64,000 bases of DNA, from positions 5,332,001-5,396,000 of the forward strand of contig NSGV01000001.1 of assembly GCA_002300355.1 (NCBI GenBank), read 5' to 3'. Below, in pieces: positions 32,574-41,751 of this stretch. The notes below the pieces were generated by a model. The model saw nothing but the letters and a program-made list of their open reading frames with translations. It made no database searches and had not been told where the DNA came from. The first letter of the stretch is position 1. Each line of letters starts with the position of its first letter. The position numbers were made by a program, and so were the translations under genes. The DNA is from Streptomyces sp. TLI_235. GTDB taxonomy: Bacteria > Actinomycetota > Actinomycetes > Streptomycetales > Streptomycetaceae.

Positions 32574-34184
32574 ATGAGTTCGTCCGTCGTCAAGACCGGG
32601 AAGGCGGACGCGCCGGCGCAGGCCGGCACCCCGCCGACCGGCTCCCGAGGCCTCCAGGGGCACCCCTGGCTGACCCTGCTCACCGTCGCGGTCGGCGTGA
32701 TGATGGTGGCCCTCGACGGCACCGTCGTGGCCATCGCCAACCCCGCCATCCAGACCGACCTCGGCGCCTCGCCCGCCGACATCCAGTGGGTCACCAGCGG
32801 CTACCTGCTGGCCCTTGCGGTCTTCCTGGTCACCGCCGGCAAGATCGGCGACAGGTTCGGCCACAAGGCGACCTTCCTCGTCGGCGCGGCGGGCTTCGCC
32901 GCCACCTCGGCCGCGATCGGCTTCGCCGGCAGCATCCGGACGGTCATCCTCTTCCGCGTCCTGCAGGGCCTGTTCGGCGCGCTGCTGCAGCCCGCCGCGC
33001 TGGGCCTGCTCCGCGGCGCCTTCCCGGCCGAGAAGCTCAACATGGCGATCGGCATCTGGGGCGGCGTGATCGGCGCCTCCACCGCGGCCGGCCCGATCGT
33101 CGGCGGACTGCTGGTCGAGCACGTGAACTGGGAGTCGGTCTTCTTCATCAACATCCCGGTCGGCCTGATCGCCCTCGCGCTCGGCCTGTGGATCCTGCGC
33201 GACGTGAAGATCGAGAACGCCGCGAAGTCCTTCGACATCCCCGGCATCGTGCTGCTCTCCGGAGCGATGTTCATGCTGGTCTGGGGCATCATCAAGGCCC
33301 CGGTCTGGGGCTGGGGCGACCCGGCGACGCTGCTCTTCCTCGGCGGCGCCGTGCTGGCGGTGATCGTCTTCGCCTTCTGGCAGACCAGGGCGAAGGAGCC
33401 GCTGATCCCGCTCAGCCTGTTCCGCTCGGTGCCGCTGTCGGCCGGCACCCTGCTCATGGTGCTGATGGCCTTCGCCTTCTTCGGCGGCGTCTTCTTCGTC
33501 ACCTTCTACCTGCAGAACGTGCACGGCATGGCCCCGGTCGACGCCGGTGTCCACCTGCTGCCGATGACCGGCATGATGATCGTCGGTGCCCCGCTGGCCG
33601 GCGCCGCGATCGGCAAGCTCGGCCCGCGCGTCCCGATCGTCGCCGGCATGCTCTTCACCACCGCCGCCATGCTCGGCATGTCGACGCTCTCCACCGACTC
33701 CGGCACCGGCGTCATGTCGCTCTGGTTCGTGCTGATGGGCCTCGGCCTGAGCCCGGTCATGGTCGGTGCCACCGAGGTCATCGTCGGCAACGCCCCGCTG
33801 GAGCTCTCCGGCGTCGCCGGCGGCCTGCAGCAGGCCGCCATGCAGGTCGGCGGCAGCCTCGGCACCGCCGTCCTCGGCGCGGTGATGGCCTCCAAGGTCA
33901 CCGACGTGCTGCCGGAGAACTGGGCCAAGGCCGGCCTGCCGCCGGTCCAGGGCGCCCAGGCCGAGGGCCTCAACCAGGCCGCCCAGCTCGGCATCGCCCC
34001 GCCGGCCCCGGCCGGCACCCCGCAGCAGGCGGTCGACGCGATGGCGAACGCCGTCCACACCTCCTTCGTCAGCGGCATGTCGCTCGCCTTCGTGGTGGCC
34101 GCCGTGGTGGCCCTGGCCGCCGCCGGGCTCGGCCTGCTCACCAAGCGCGGCGCCAACGACGCCGGTCCGGCCGTCCACATCTGA
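32574..34184 (+). CDS. MFS multidrug exporter, DHA2 (14-TM, EmrB/QacA) family
   Basis: 536 residues; GGAGGG ribosome site. Fourteen predicted helices. DHA2 motifs: LDGTVVAIANPAIQTDLGAS in the first helix with Asp, GKIGDRFGHK as motif A, and the motif C-like GPIVGGLLVEHVNWESVFFINIPVG. Proton-driven export of hydrophobic or cationic drugs from the cytoplasmic membrane. Controlled by the divergent TetR repressor. Confidence 0.93.
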   Translation: MSSSVVKTGKADAPAQAGTPPTGSRGLQGHPWLTLLTVAVGVMMVALDGTVVAIANPAIQTDLGASPADIQWVTSGYLLALAVFLVTAGKIGDRFGHKATFLVGAAGFAATSAAIGFAGSIRTVILFRVLQGLFGALLQPAALGLLRGAFPAEKLNMAIGIWGGVIGASTAAGPIVGGLLVEHVNWESVFFINIPVGLIALALGLWILRDVKIENAAKSFDIPGIVLLSGAMFMLVWGIIKAPVWGWGDPATLLFLGGAVLAVIVFAFWQTRAKEPLIPLSLFRSVPLSAGTLLMVLMAFAFFGGVFFVTFYLQNVHGMAPVDAGVHLLPMTGMMIVGAPLAGAAIGKLGPRVPIVAGMLFTTAAMLGMSTLSTDSGTGVMSLWFVLMGLGLSPVMVGATEVIVGNAPLELSGVAGGLQQAAMQVGGSLGTAVLGAVMASKVTDVLPENWAKAGLPPVQGAQAEGLNQAAQLGIAPPAPAGTPQQAVDAMANAVHTSFVSGMSLAFVVAAVVALAAAGLGLLTKRGANDAGPAVHI

Positions 34185-34362
34185 CGCCCGCACACCCCCG
34201 CCGCACGCGGCCAGGAGCCCGCTCCCGGCCGGGTGCGGCGCGATTCCCGGAGGCCCTCGGCCCCGGTCGCCGCCGTCCGGCCCCGGCCCCAGACTGGGAC
34301 CCGGCGGGGGCCGCTACCGGGATCCGGCCGCAGCGGACTTCGGACGGGCACAGGGGACGGCC

Positions 34363-36216
34363 ATGGACCCAGCGGACGACGGCACACCCCCGACCGGCCC
34401 CGGCGCGGAGGACGGCGCCGGCCGGGCGGACGCCCCGGACGCCGGGGAATCGGCCGCGGACGGCGCCGCCGGCGCGCGGCAGACCGGCGACAACGCGGAC
34501 GCGACCGCCGGCGGCCCCGGCTCCGACGGCCGGCTGCTCGCCGGGCGGTACCGGCTCGGGCGGCGGCTCGGGCGGGGCGGCATGGGCACGGTGTGGGTCG
34601 CCCGGGACGACAAGCTCGCCCGCCAGGTGGCGGTCAAGGAGCTGAGCGTCGCGGGCCTGCCGGAGGAGGACCTCGCCGCCGTCCGGGCGCGGATGGAGCA
34701 GGAGGCCAGGGCGGCCGCCATGCTCAAGCACCCCGGCGTCATCACGGTGTACGACGTGCTGGAGGAGGCGGGCCGGCCGTGGATCGTGATGGAGCTGATC
34801 GACGGCCGTTCGCTCGCCGAGGTCGTCGCCGAGGAGGGCACCCTGCTGCCCCGGGACGCCGCCCGGATCGGCGAGCAGGTGGTGGACGCCCTCGACGAGG
34901 CGCACCGGCACGGCGTCCTGCACCGGGACGTGAAGCCCGCCAACATCCTGCTGGAGCGCGGCGGCCGGGCCGTCCTCACCGACTTCGGCATCGCCGTGCT
35001 GGCCGGCTCGCCCGGGCTGACCCGGACCGGTGACATCGTCGGCTCGCCGGACTACGTGGCGCCGGAGCGGGTCACCGGCCACCGGCCCGGCCCCGAGTCC
35101 GACCTCTGGTCGCTCGGTGCGACGCTGTACGCCGCGGTCGAGGGGCAGTCGCCGTTCCACCGGACGACCACCATGAGCACCCTCCAGGCGGTGGTCGCCG
35201 ACCCGCTGCCGGGGCCGCGGAACGCCGGCCCGCTGGCGCCCGTGCTGGAGGCCCTGCTCCGCAAGGACCCGGCCGAGCGGCCCACCGCGCCGGAGGCCCT
35301 CGCGATGCTGCACGAGCTCGCCGGCGGGCGGGGACGGACCGCCGCACATCCGCCCACCGAGCGCTCTACCCCCGTCCTGGGCCTGCCCACGGTGGCGACC
35401 CCGCCGACGCCAGTCGCCGTCCCGGCGGCGCTGTCCGCGGCACCGCCGCCCGAGGACATGGCGGCCGCACAACCGCCGCAGGGGCCGCCGGGTCAGCCCG
35501 CCGAGGGGGACGGGGCGCCGCACGGGCGCCGCAGGGCCTGGTTGATCGCGGCGGGCGTGCTGGTGGCGGCCGCCCTGGCCGCCGGAGTGGCGTTCGCGGT
35601 GCTCGGCGGAGGCTCGGACAACCCGGGCCCGCCCGCAGCGGGCAACTCCGCCACGGCGACTGCACCGACCCCGACGCCCACTCCGACACCGACGCCCACG
35701 CCGACCCCCACCCCCTCACCGACGCCCACGCCGACCCCCACCCCCACGCCGACGCCGACGCCCACTCCCACCGGTACCCCGGCCCCGGCCGGGTTCCGTT
35801 GGAGCGACGACCCCGCGGGCTTCCGGGTGCCCGTCCCGCAGGGCTGGACCCGCAGCGAGTCCGGCGGCCAGATCGACTACTCGCCGGACGGCGGCGTGCA
35901 CCTGCTGCGCTTCGGCGTCTCCCCCGGTGCCGTGCAGTCGCCGGAGGCGCACTTCCTGGAGCTGGAGCAGACCGTCTCCGACCAGCCCGACTACACCCGG
36001 CTCACCCTGCAGCCGAACGTCTACCAGGGCCACGAGGGCGCCCTGTGGGAGTTCACCTTCAGCGACCAGCAGGGCACGCCGCGGCACGCGATCGACCAGG
36101 CGTTCGTCGCCCCGGACGGCACCGAGTACGCGGTCTACATGTCCTCGCCGGAGGGCGACTGGACGGCCACCCGGCAGCAGTTCAACACCGTCCTCGCCGG
36201 CTTCACGCTGCAGTGA
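34363..36216 (+). CDS. Membrane receptor-type serine/threonine protein kinase
   Basis: 617 residues. A disordered acidic N-terminus (1-55), then a PknB-type kinase: LGRGGMGTVW loop (69-78), Lys 92, HRDVKPAN (Asp 189), DFG (207-209) and APE. A Pro/Ala linker leads to one membrane helix (about 393-415). A Pro-Thr repeat tract (about 435-470) spaces an extracellular domain (475-617: FRVPVPQGWTRSE, WEFTF, RQQFNTVLAGFTLQ) of the kind seen in actinobacterial kinases lacking PASTA repeats. It probably senses an outside or wall signal. The N-terminal extension before the kinase is long. Confidence 0.93.
   Translation: MDPADDGTPPTGPGAEDGAGRADAPDAGESAADGAAGARQTGDNADATAGGPGSDGRLLAGRYRLGRRLGRGGMGTVWVARDDKLARQVAVKELSVAGLPEEDLAAVRARMEQEARAAAMLKHPGVITVYDVLEEAGRPWIVMELIDGRSLAEVVAEEGTLLPRDAARIGEQVVDALDEAHRHGVLHRDVKPANILLERGGRAVLTDFGIAVLAGSPGLTRTGDIVGSPDYVAPERVTGHRPGPESDLWSLGATLYAAVEGQSPFHRTTTMSTLQAVVADPLPGPRNAGPLAPVLEALLRKDPAERPTAPEALAMLHELAGGRGRTAAHPPTERSTPVLGLPTVATPPTPVAVPAALSAAPPPEDMAAAQPPQGPPGQPAEGDGAPHGRRRAWLIAAGVLVAAALAAGVAFAVLGGGSDNPGPPAAGNSATATAPTPTPTPTPTPTPTPTPSPTPTPTPTPTPTPTPTPTGTPAPAGFRWSDDPAGFRVPVPQGWTRSESGGQIDYSPDGGVHLLRFGVSPGAVQSPEAHFLELEQTVSDQPDYTRLTLQPNVYQGHEGALWEFTFSDQQGTPRHAIDQAFVAPDGTEYAVYMSSPEGDWTATRQQFNTVLAGFTLQ
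35667..35772 (+). repeat. Proline-threonine coding microsatellite
   Basis: About 17 copies of a degenerate 6-base unit (CCGACG, CCCACC, ACGCCC) encode (PT)n with one PS. This low-complexity tract forms the extracellular stalk of the kinase and could vary in length by slippage. Confidence 0.85.
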
Positions 36217-36253
36217 GCCATGCAGCAGTGAGCCCCGACGCCCCCCGGGAACG

Positions 36254-36295
36254 CCGGAGGGCCGGCCACCCCCTGCGGGGCGGCCGGCCCTCCGG
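36254..36295. terminator. Bidirectional hairpin between kinase gene and aceE
   Basis: Stem CCGGAGGGCCGGCC / GGCCGGCCCTCCGG, 14 bp, with a second small stem inside, between convergent genes. Confidence 0.7.
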
Positions 36296-36309
36296 ACCGG
36301 AACTGCGGA

Positions 36310-39060
36310 TCAGGCGTCGCCGCCGGCCGCGCCCGGGTGGGCGGCGGCCACGTCGAGCAGCTGGTAGCGGTCGATCGCGTCCTTCAGCACGCTGCGCTCG
36401 ACCTTGCCCTGCTTGGCGAGCTCGGTGAGCACCGCCAGGACGACCGACTGCGCGTCGATGTGGAAGAAACGGCGGGCCGCACCGCGGGTGTCGGCGAAGC
36501 CGAAGCCGTCCGCACCCAGCGACTGCCACTGGCCCGGCACCCAGCGCGAGATCTGGTCCGGCACCGCGCGCATCCAGTCGGACACGGCGACGAACGGGCC
36601 CTCGGCGCCCTGGAGCTTGGCGGTCACGTACGGGACGCGCTGCGGCTCCTCCGGGTGCAGCAGGTTGAACTCCTCCGCCTCGACGGCGTCGCGGCGGAGC
36701 TCGTTCCACGAGGTCGCGGACCAGACGTCGGCCTTGACGTTCCACTCCTCGGCGAGGATGCGCTGGGCCTCCAGGGCCCACGGCACGGCCACGCCGGAGG
36801 CGAGGATCTGCGCCGGGATCGCGCCGGCCTCGCCGCCCTTGAGCCGGTACAGGCCCTTGAGGATGCCGTCGGTGTCGACGCCCTCCGGCTCCGCCGGCAT
36901 CTTGATGGGCTCGTTGTAGACGGTGAGGTAGTAGAAGACGTCCTCGCCGTTCGGGAACTCCTCGCTGGAGCCGTACATGCGGCGCAGGCCGTCCTGCACG
37001 ATGTGGGCGATCTCGTAGCCGTACGCCGGGTCGTACGCGACGACGGCGGGGTTGGTCGAGGCCAGCAGGTGCGAGTGGCCGTCGGCGTGCTGCAGGCCCT
37101 CACCGGTCAGCGTGGTGCGGCCGGCGGTGGCGCCCAGCACGAAGCCGCGGGCCAGCTGGTCGGCCATCTGCCAGAACTGGTCGCCGGTGCGCTGGAACCC
37201 GAACATCGAGTAGAAGACGTACACCGGGATCAGCGGCTCGCCGTGCGTGGCGTAGGACGAGCCGGCGGCGATCAGCGAGGCGGTGCAGCCCGCCTCCGAG
37301 ATGCCGTCGTGCAGCATCTGGCCGGTCGGGGACTCCTTGTACGCCAGCAGCAGCTCGCGGTCGACCGACTCGTAGGTCTGGCCGAGCGGGTTGTAGATCT
37401 TGGCGGACGGGAAGAGCGAGTCCATGCCGAAGGTGCGGTACTCGTCCGGCGCGATCGGCACGAAGCGGTTGCCGATGCCCTTGTCGCGCATCAGGTCCTT
37501 GAGCAGCCGGACGAACGCCATGGTGGTGGCGATGGTCTGGTTGCCGGAGCCCTTCTTGACCGCCTTGTACGCGTCGTCGCCGGGCAGCTCCAGCTTGCGC
37601 GGCCGCACCTTGCGGGTCGGCACGTAGCCGCCGAGCTCGCGCCGGCGGTCGTGCATGTACTGGATCTCCTCCGAGTTGCGGCCCGGGTGGTAGTAGGGCG
37701 CGTAGCCCTCGTCCAGCTGCTTGTCGGTGATCGGCAGGTGCAGCCGGTCGCGGAAGCGCTTCAGGTCCTCGACCGTCAGCTTCTTCATCTGGTGCGTCGC
37801 GTTGCGGCCCTCGAAGTTCGGGCCCAGCGTCCAGCCCTTGACCGTCTGGGCGAGGATGACCGTCGGCTGGCCCTTGTGCTCGCGGGCGGCCTTGAACGCG
37901 GCGTAGACCTTGCGGTGGTCGTGGCCGCCGCGGCCGAGGTGCTGGATCTCGTGGTCGGTCATGTTCTCGACCATGGCGCGCAGCCGCAGGTCGCCGCCGA
38001 AGAAGTGCTCGCGGATGTACGCGCCGGTCTCGGTGGCGTAGGTCTGGAACTGGCCGTCCACCGTGGTGTTCAGCTTGTTCACCAGGACACCGTCGCGGTC
38101 CTGCGCGAGCAGCGGGTCCCAGCTACGGTCCCAGACCAGCTTGATGACGTTCCAGCCGGCGCCGCGGAACTGCGACTCCAGCTCCTGGATGATCTTGCCG
38201 TTGCCGCGGACCGGGCCGTCGAGGCGCTGCAGGTTGCAGTTGACCACGAAGGTGAGGTTGTCCAGGCCCTCGCGTGCCGCCAGGGACAGCTGGCCGAGCG
38301 ACTCGGGCTCGTCCATCTCGCCGTCGCCCAGGAAGGCGTACACGTGGCTGTCGGAGGTGTCCTTGATGCCGCGGTGCTCCAGGTACCGGTTCATCCGGGC
38401 CTGGTAGATCGCGCCGAGCGGGCCGAGGCCCATGGACACGGTGGGGAACTCCCAGAAGTCCGGCATCAGCCGCGGGTGCGGGTAGCTGGAAAGGCCGTAG
38501 GGGGCCTTCGACTTCTCCTGGCGGAACGCGTCGAGCTGCTGCTCGGACAGTCGGTCCAGCAGGAAGGCGCGGGCGTAGATGCCGGGGGAGGCGTGACCCT
38601 GGAAGAAGATCTGGTCGCCGGACTCGCCCTCGGCGTCCTTGCCGCGGAAGAAGTAGTTGAAGCCCACGTCGTACAGCGACGCGGAGGAGGCGAAGGTGGC
38701 GATGTGGCCGCCGACGCCGATGCCCGGGCGCTGCGCCCGGGAGACCATCACGGCCGCGTTCCAGCGGGTCGCGTTGAGGATCTTGCGCTCGATCTCCTCG
38801 TTGCCGGGGAAGAACGGCTCGTCCTTGGTCGCGATGGTGTTGACGTAGTCCGTGCTGCGCATCTCGGGCACGGCGACACGCTTCTCGCGGGCGCGCTCGA
38901 TCAGGCGGAGCATCAGGTAGCGGGCGCGCTCACGCCCCCGCTCGTCGATGGCCGCGTCGAGCGACTCCAGCCATTCCGCGGTCTCCTCGGGATCGAAGTC
39001 CGGGACCTGACTCGGAAGGCCGCCAATGATGATCGGGTTGCGATCGGATCCGGAAGCCAC
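36310..39060 (-). CDS. aceE: Pyruvate dehydrogenase E1 component, homodimeric type
   Basis: 916 residues; GAAGGA ribosome site. Thiamine-diphosphate motif GDGEMDEPES to NCNLQRLDGP, SHLLASTNPAV, and the full homodimeric E1 length. It decarboxylates pyruvate and passes the acetyl group to the E2 lipoyl domain, making acetyl-CoA in the cytosol. Actinobacteria use this single-chain E1. It stands alone, divergent from the DUF3052 gene, with 521 bases between. Its promoter region has a perfect 12-bp palindrome. Confidence 0.97.
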   Translation of the reverse strand: MASGSDRNPIIIGGLPSQVPDFDPEETAEWLESLDAAIDERGRERARYLMLRLIERAREKRVAVPEMRSTDYVNTIATKDEPFFPGNEEIERKILNATRWNAAVMVSRAQRPGIGVGGHIATFASSASLYDVGFNYFFRGKDAEGESGDQIFFQGHASPGIYARAFLLDRLSEQQLDAFRQEKSKAPYGLSSYPHPRLMPDFWEFPTVSMGLGPLGAIYQARMNRYLEHRGIKDTSDSHVYAFLGDGEMDEPESLGQLSLAAREGLDNLTFVVNCNLQRLDGPVRGNGKIIQELESQFRGAGWNVIKLVWDRSWDPLLAQDRDGVLVNKLNTTVDGQFQTYATETGAYIREHFFGGDLRLRAMVENMTDHEIQHLGRGGHDHRKVYAAFKAAREHKGQPTVILAQTVKGWTLGPNFEGRNATHQMKKLTVEDLKRFRDRLHLPITDKQLDEGYAPYYHPGRNSEEIQYMHDRRRELGGYVPTRKVRPRKLELPGDDAYKAVKKGSGNQTIATTMAFVRLLKDLMRDKGIGNRFVPIAPDEYRTFGMDSLFPSAKIYNPLGQTYESVDRELLLAYKESPTGQMLHDGISEAGCTASLIAAGSSYATHGEPLIPVYVFYSMFGFQRTGDQFWQMADQLARGFVLGATAGRTTLTGEGLQHADGHSHLLASTNPAVVAYDPAYGYEIAHIVQDGLRRMYGSSEEFPNGEDVFYYLTVYNEPIKMPAEPEGVDTDGILKGLYRLKGGEAGAIPAQILASGVAVPWALEAQRILAEEWNVKADVWSATSWNELRRDAVEAEEFNLLHPEEPQRVPYVTAKLQGAEGPFVAVSDWMRAVPDQISRWVPGQWQSLGADGFGFADTRGAARRFFHIDAQSVVLAVLTELAKQGKVERSVLKDAIDRYQLLDVAAAHPGAAGGDA

Positions 39061-39581
39061 GCTGTTCCTTCACTGTCGGTCGATACTGAGGTGTGTCGCG
39101 CCGCCTCCATCGTGTACCGCGACTCGGAGATCCGTCATCTCTACCGATCGGTAACCGTTCCGCCTGGTGGGCGGGCCGGTCGGGGGGTGTGCGGCGGGCT
39201 TCGTCGCCCGTTCTGCGCACCCCCGGGTGTGGTGTTACGAAGAGGTGGTCCGACCTGGGTTCCTCCCGCCCGGAAGGGCGGTCGGGCTGAGGGCCAACAG
39301 GAGACTCTACGCCCGCCGGAGCGGTGACCCCGAATGCCGTTCGCATCTCGGGCACGTGTACGGCCGGTCCTGGACCTGCGGCAGGAGTCGAAGCATGATT
39401 GGTCGGGGCAGGAAAGGGCAAACGGGTGTGATTCTCGCCACATCACTCGGCGTGTCCCCCTTCCCCACGTCAACCTTTGGGTGGGATCGGGTGTCGGGTA
39501 CTTGCGCGAACCGCCGCGCACGTGTGGACTACGCCCACAGCCTCGGCACGGACGCCGAGCCGAATACTGGAGGTTATTCCC
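39061..39581. promoter_or_regulatory. aceE / DUF3052 divergent intergenic region
   Basis: 521 bases with no convincing gene. It contains the palindrome TACCGATCGGTA (39142-39153), about 85 bases before aceE and a likely operator. It also contains a strong two-part hairpin at 39183-39224: GGGGGTGTGC pairs with GCGCACCCCC, and inside it CGGGC pairs with GCCCG. Promoters for both genes must lie here. Confidence 0.5.
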
Positions 39582-40019
39582 GTGAGCGCGACCGCGGACC
39601 CCGCGGACAAGTCCAACCCGGCAGCTCGTCTCGGCTTCGAATCGGGCCAGATCATCCAGGAGCTGGGGTACGACGAAGACAGTGACCAGGAGCTCCGCGA
39701 GGGCATCGAGGACATCACTGGTAGCGATCTCGTCGACGAGGACTACGACGACGTCGCCGACGGCGTCCTGCTGTGGCACCGCGAGGAGGACGGGGATCTC
39801 ACCGACGCCCTCGTCGACGCGCTGGAGTACCTCGCCGAGGGCGGCCTGATCTGGCTGCTGACGCCCAAGACGGGCCGCGACGGCCACGTCGAGGCGCACG
39901 AGATCGCCGACGCGGCCAAGACGGCGGGCCTGTCGCAGACCAGCTCGGTCGCGATCGCCAAGGACTGGGCCGGCACCCGCCTGGCCACCCCGAAGGCCGC
40001 GCGCTCCGGGAAGCGCTGA
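39582..40019 (+). CDS. DUF3052 protein
   Basis: 145 residues from the GTG at 39582, with GGAGG at 39569-39573. Conserved blocks: ARLGFESGQIIQELGYDEDSD, a very acidic middle (DLVDEDYDDVADGVLLWHREEDGDL), EGGLIWLLTPKTGRDGHVE, and AGLSQTSSVAIAKDWAGTRL. Single cytoplasmic domain conserved in actinobacteria, often beside aceE as here; function unknown. Confidence 0.88.
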   Translation: MSATADPADKSNPAARLGFESGQIIQELGYDEDSDQELREGIEDITGSDLVDEDYDDVADGVLLWHREEDGDLTDALVDALEYLAEGGLIWLLTPKTGRDGHVEAHEIADAAKTAGLSQTSSVAIAKDWAGTRLATPKAARSGKR

Positions 40020-40049
40020 CCCACGGCACGATCGACGGCATGACCCTGC

Positions 40050-40087
40050 GCAGGGCCCCGCTGGAGCATCCTCCAGCGGGGCCCTGC
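40050..40087 (+). terminator. Strong hairpin terminator after DUF3052 gene
   Basis: Perfect 17-bp stem (40050-40066 with 40071-40087) and a CATC loop, 30 bases after the stop codon. Confidence 0.85.
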
Positions 40088-40217
40088 GGCATGCCGGGGC
40101 ATGTTGTGGCTGCCGCCGGTGCGGATGTTCACCGAGGGCGAAACCATGGGGCCGGGCCTCCGCCAGACTCACCCGAACGGCCGAAACCACCCGGACGGAT
40201 GCAAGGATGCCCCTGTC

Positions 40218-40242
40218 CCGAGGCCGCGCTCCGCGGCCTCGG
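40218..40242 (+). promoter_or_regulatory. 5' leader hairpin of the peroxiredoxin gene
   Basis: Perfect 11-bp stem CCGAGGCCGCG / CGCGGCCTCGG with loop CTC. It ends nine bases before the GAGGAAGG ribosome site at 40252, so it is probably in the mRNA leader. It could act as an attenuator or stabilise the mRNA. Confidence 0.45.
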
Positions 40243-40266
40243 CACCACGATGAGGAAGGTCCCACC

Positions 40267-40725
40267 ATGGCCATCGAGGTCGGCACCCAGGCTCCGGACT
40301 TCGAGCTCAAGAACCAGCACGGCGAGCTGGTGAAGCTCTCCGACTTCCGGGGCGAGAAGAACGTCGTCCTGGTCTTCTACCCGTTCGCCTTCACCGGTGT
40401 CTGCACCGGCGAGGTGTGCGCGATCCAGAAGGAGCTGCCGCGCCTGCAGAACGACGAGGTCCAGGTGCTGGCGGTCTCCAACGACTCGCCGTTCTCGCTG
40501 CGCGTCTTCGCCGACCAGGAGGGCCTGGACTACCCGCTGCTCTCCGACTTCTGGCCGCACGGCGAGGTCTCCCGCGCCTACGGCGTCTTCGACGAGGGCA
40601 AGGGCTGCGCGGTGCGCGGCACCTTCGTCATCGACAAGGCGGGCGCCGTCCGCTGGAGCGTCGTCAACGGCCTGCCGGACGCCCGCGACGAGCAGGAGTA
40701 CCTGGCCGCGCTCGGCGCGCTCTGA
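40267..40725 (+). CDS. Peroxiredoxin, AhpE type
   Basis: 152 residues; GAGGAAGG ribosome site. Thioredoxin-fold peroxidase: GTQAPDFELKNQHGE, then FYPFAFTGVCTGEVCAIQ with peroxidatic Cys 46 in TGVC, and Cys 51. RGTFVIDKAGAVRWSVVN follows. One-Cys peroxiredoxins of this group reduce hydroperoxides and peroxynitrite with mycothiol or mycoredoxin in actinobacteria. It precedes the terD genes but is separated by its own spacer. Confidence 0.92.
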   Translation: MAIEVGTQAPDFELKNQHGELVKLSDFRGEKNVVLVFYPFAFTGVCTGEVCAIQKELPRLQNDEVQVLAVSNDSPFSLRVFADQEGLDYPLLSDFWPHGEVSRAYGVFDEGKGCAVRGTFVIDKAGAVRWSVVNGLPDARDEQEYLAALGAL

Positions 40726-40906
40726 GTCGCACGCCCCCGTCGGCGCGTTCGGACGGTTGTCCGGACGCGCCGGGTTTTCCTGGCGTACGGGTGGGGAACC
40801 CGGCACTACGATCGGGCCGTTGGCAGGACGGGTGCCCCGTACGGGGCCGCCCGGACCTGCACCACCGGGGGCACCAGCACGTGCCTCCCGCACCTTTGGA
40901 GGACTA

Positions 40907-41482
40907 GTGGGTGTCAGCCTGAGCAAGGGCGGCAACGTCTCCCTCACCAAGGAGGCTCCGGGCCTGACGGCCGTCATCGTCGGCCTCGGCTGGGACGTCC
41001 GCACCACCACCGGCACCGATTTCGACCTCGACGCCAGCGCCATGCTCTGCACCGACCAGGGCAAGGTCCGCTCCGACGCCGACTTCGTCTTCTTCAACAA
41101 CCTCAAGAGCCAGGACGGCTCCGTCGAGCACACCGGCGACAACCTCACCGGCGAGGGCGAGGGCGACGACGAGCAGATCAAGGTCAACCTGGCCGGCGTC
41201 CCGGCCGAGGTCGCCAAGATCGTCTTCCCGGTGTCGATCTACGACGCCGACAACCGCCAGCAGAACTTCGGCCAGGTCCGCAACGCCTTCATCCGCGTGA
41301 TCAACCAGGCCGGCGGCGTCGAGATCGCCCGGTACGACCTCTCCGAGGACGCCTCCACCGAGACCGCGATGGTCTTCGGCGAGCTCTACCGCAACGGCGC
41401 GGAGTGGAAGTTCCGCGCCATCGGCCAGGGCTACGCCTCCGGCCTGCGCGGCATCGCGCAGGACTTCGGCGTGAACGTCTGA
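40907..41482 (+). CDS. TerD family protein (first copy)
   Basis: 191 residues from the GTG at 40907, GGAGG at 40898-40902. TerD fold with calcium-binding features: LGWDVRTTTGTDFDLDASAMLC, FVFFNNLKS, GDNLTGEGEGDDEQI, and the end AIGQGYASGLRGIAQDFGVNV. TerD proteins bind Ca2+ and scaffold a membrane-linked stress complex with TerC-type proteins; in Streptomyces they are tied to tellurite resistance and development. A 14-bp palindrome, GCCCCGTACGGGGC, lies at 40834-40847 upstream. A perfect 18-bp hairpin follows the gene. Confidence 0.93.
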   Translation: MGVSLSKGGNVSLTKEAPGLTAVIVGLGWDVRTTTGTDFDLDASAMLCTDQGKVRSDADFVFFNNLKSQDGSVEHTGDNLTGEGEGDDEQIKVNLAGVPAEVAKIVFPVSIYDADNRQQNFGQVRNAFIRVINQAGGVEIARYDLSEDASTETAMVFGELYRNGAEWKFRAIGQGYASGLRGIAQDFGVNV

Positions 41483-41536
41483 GGCGTCGACGACCGGGGC
41501 GTGAAGCTCTGACCGCGGAGGCGGTTGCATACTCTT

Positions 41537-41578
41537 GGCCGGGGCCGGTACGGGTGCACTCCCGTACCGGCCCCGGCC
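41537..41578 (+). terminator. Hairpin terminator between the two terD genes
   Basis: Perfect 18-bp stem (41537-41554 with 41561-41578) with loop TGCACT. The two terD genes are therefore probably separate transcription units. Confidence 0.85.
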
Positions 41579-41751
41579 GCTGCCTGTCCGCCGCGGTGCG
41601 GGCGGGGAGTTCAGGAAGTTCAGGCCGGCGTGCGGGATCGCGCGGTGGTGCGGGGGCGTAGATCTGGGGTACGTCCCGTCGTGCCGGCCGCAGGCCGGAG
41701 CCGGCCCGGCAGAGAGGGAGCCCCGGGGACGGGGGGACTGGGAGGAACCAG

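Noticed and set aside
36337..39327. A 996-codon plus-strand frame opposite aceE
   Set aside because: Antisense shadow of a conserved enzyme gene, with Val/Leu/Gly-rich composition from reversed codons.
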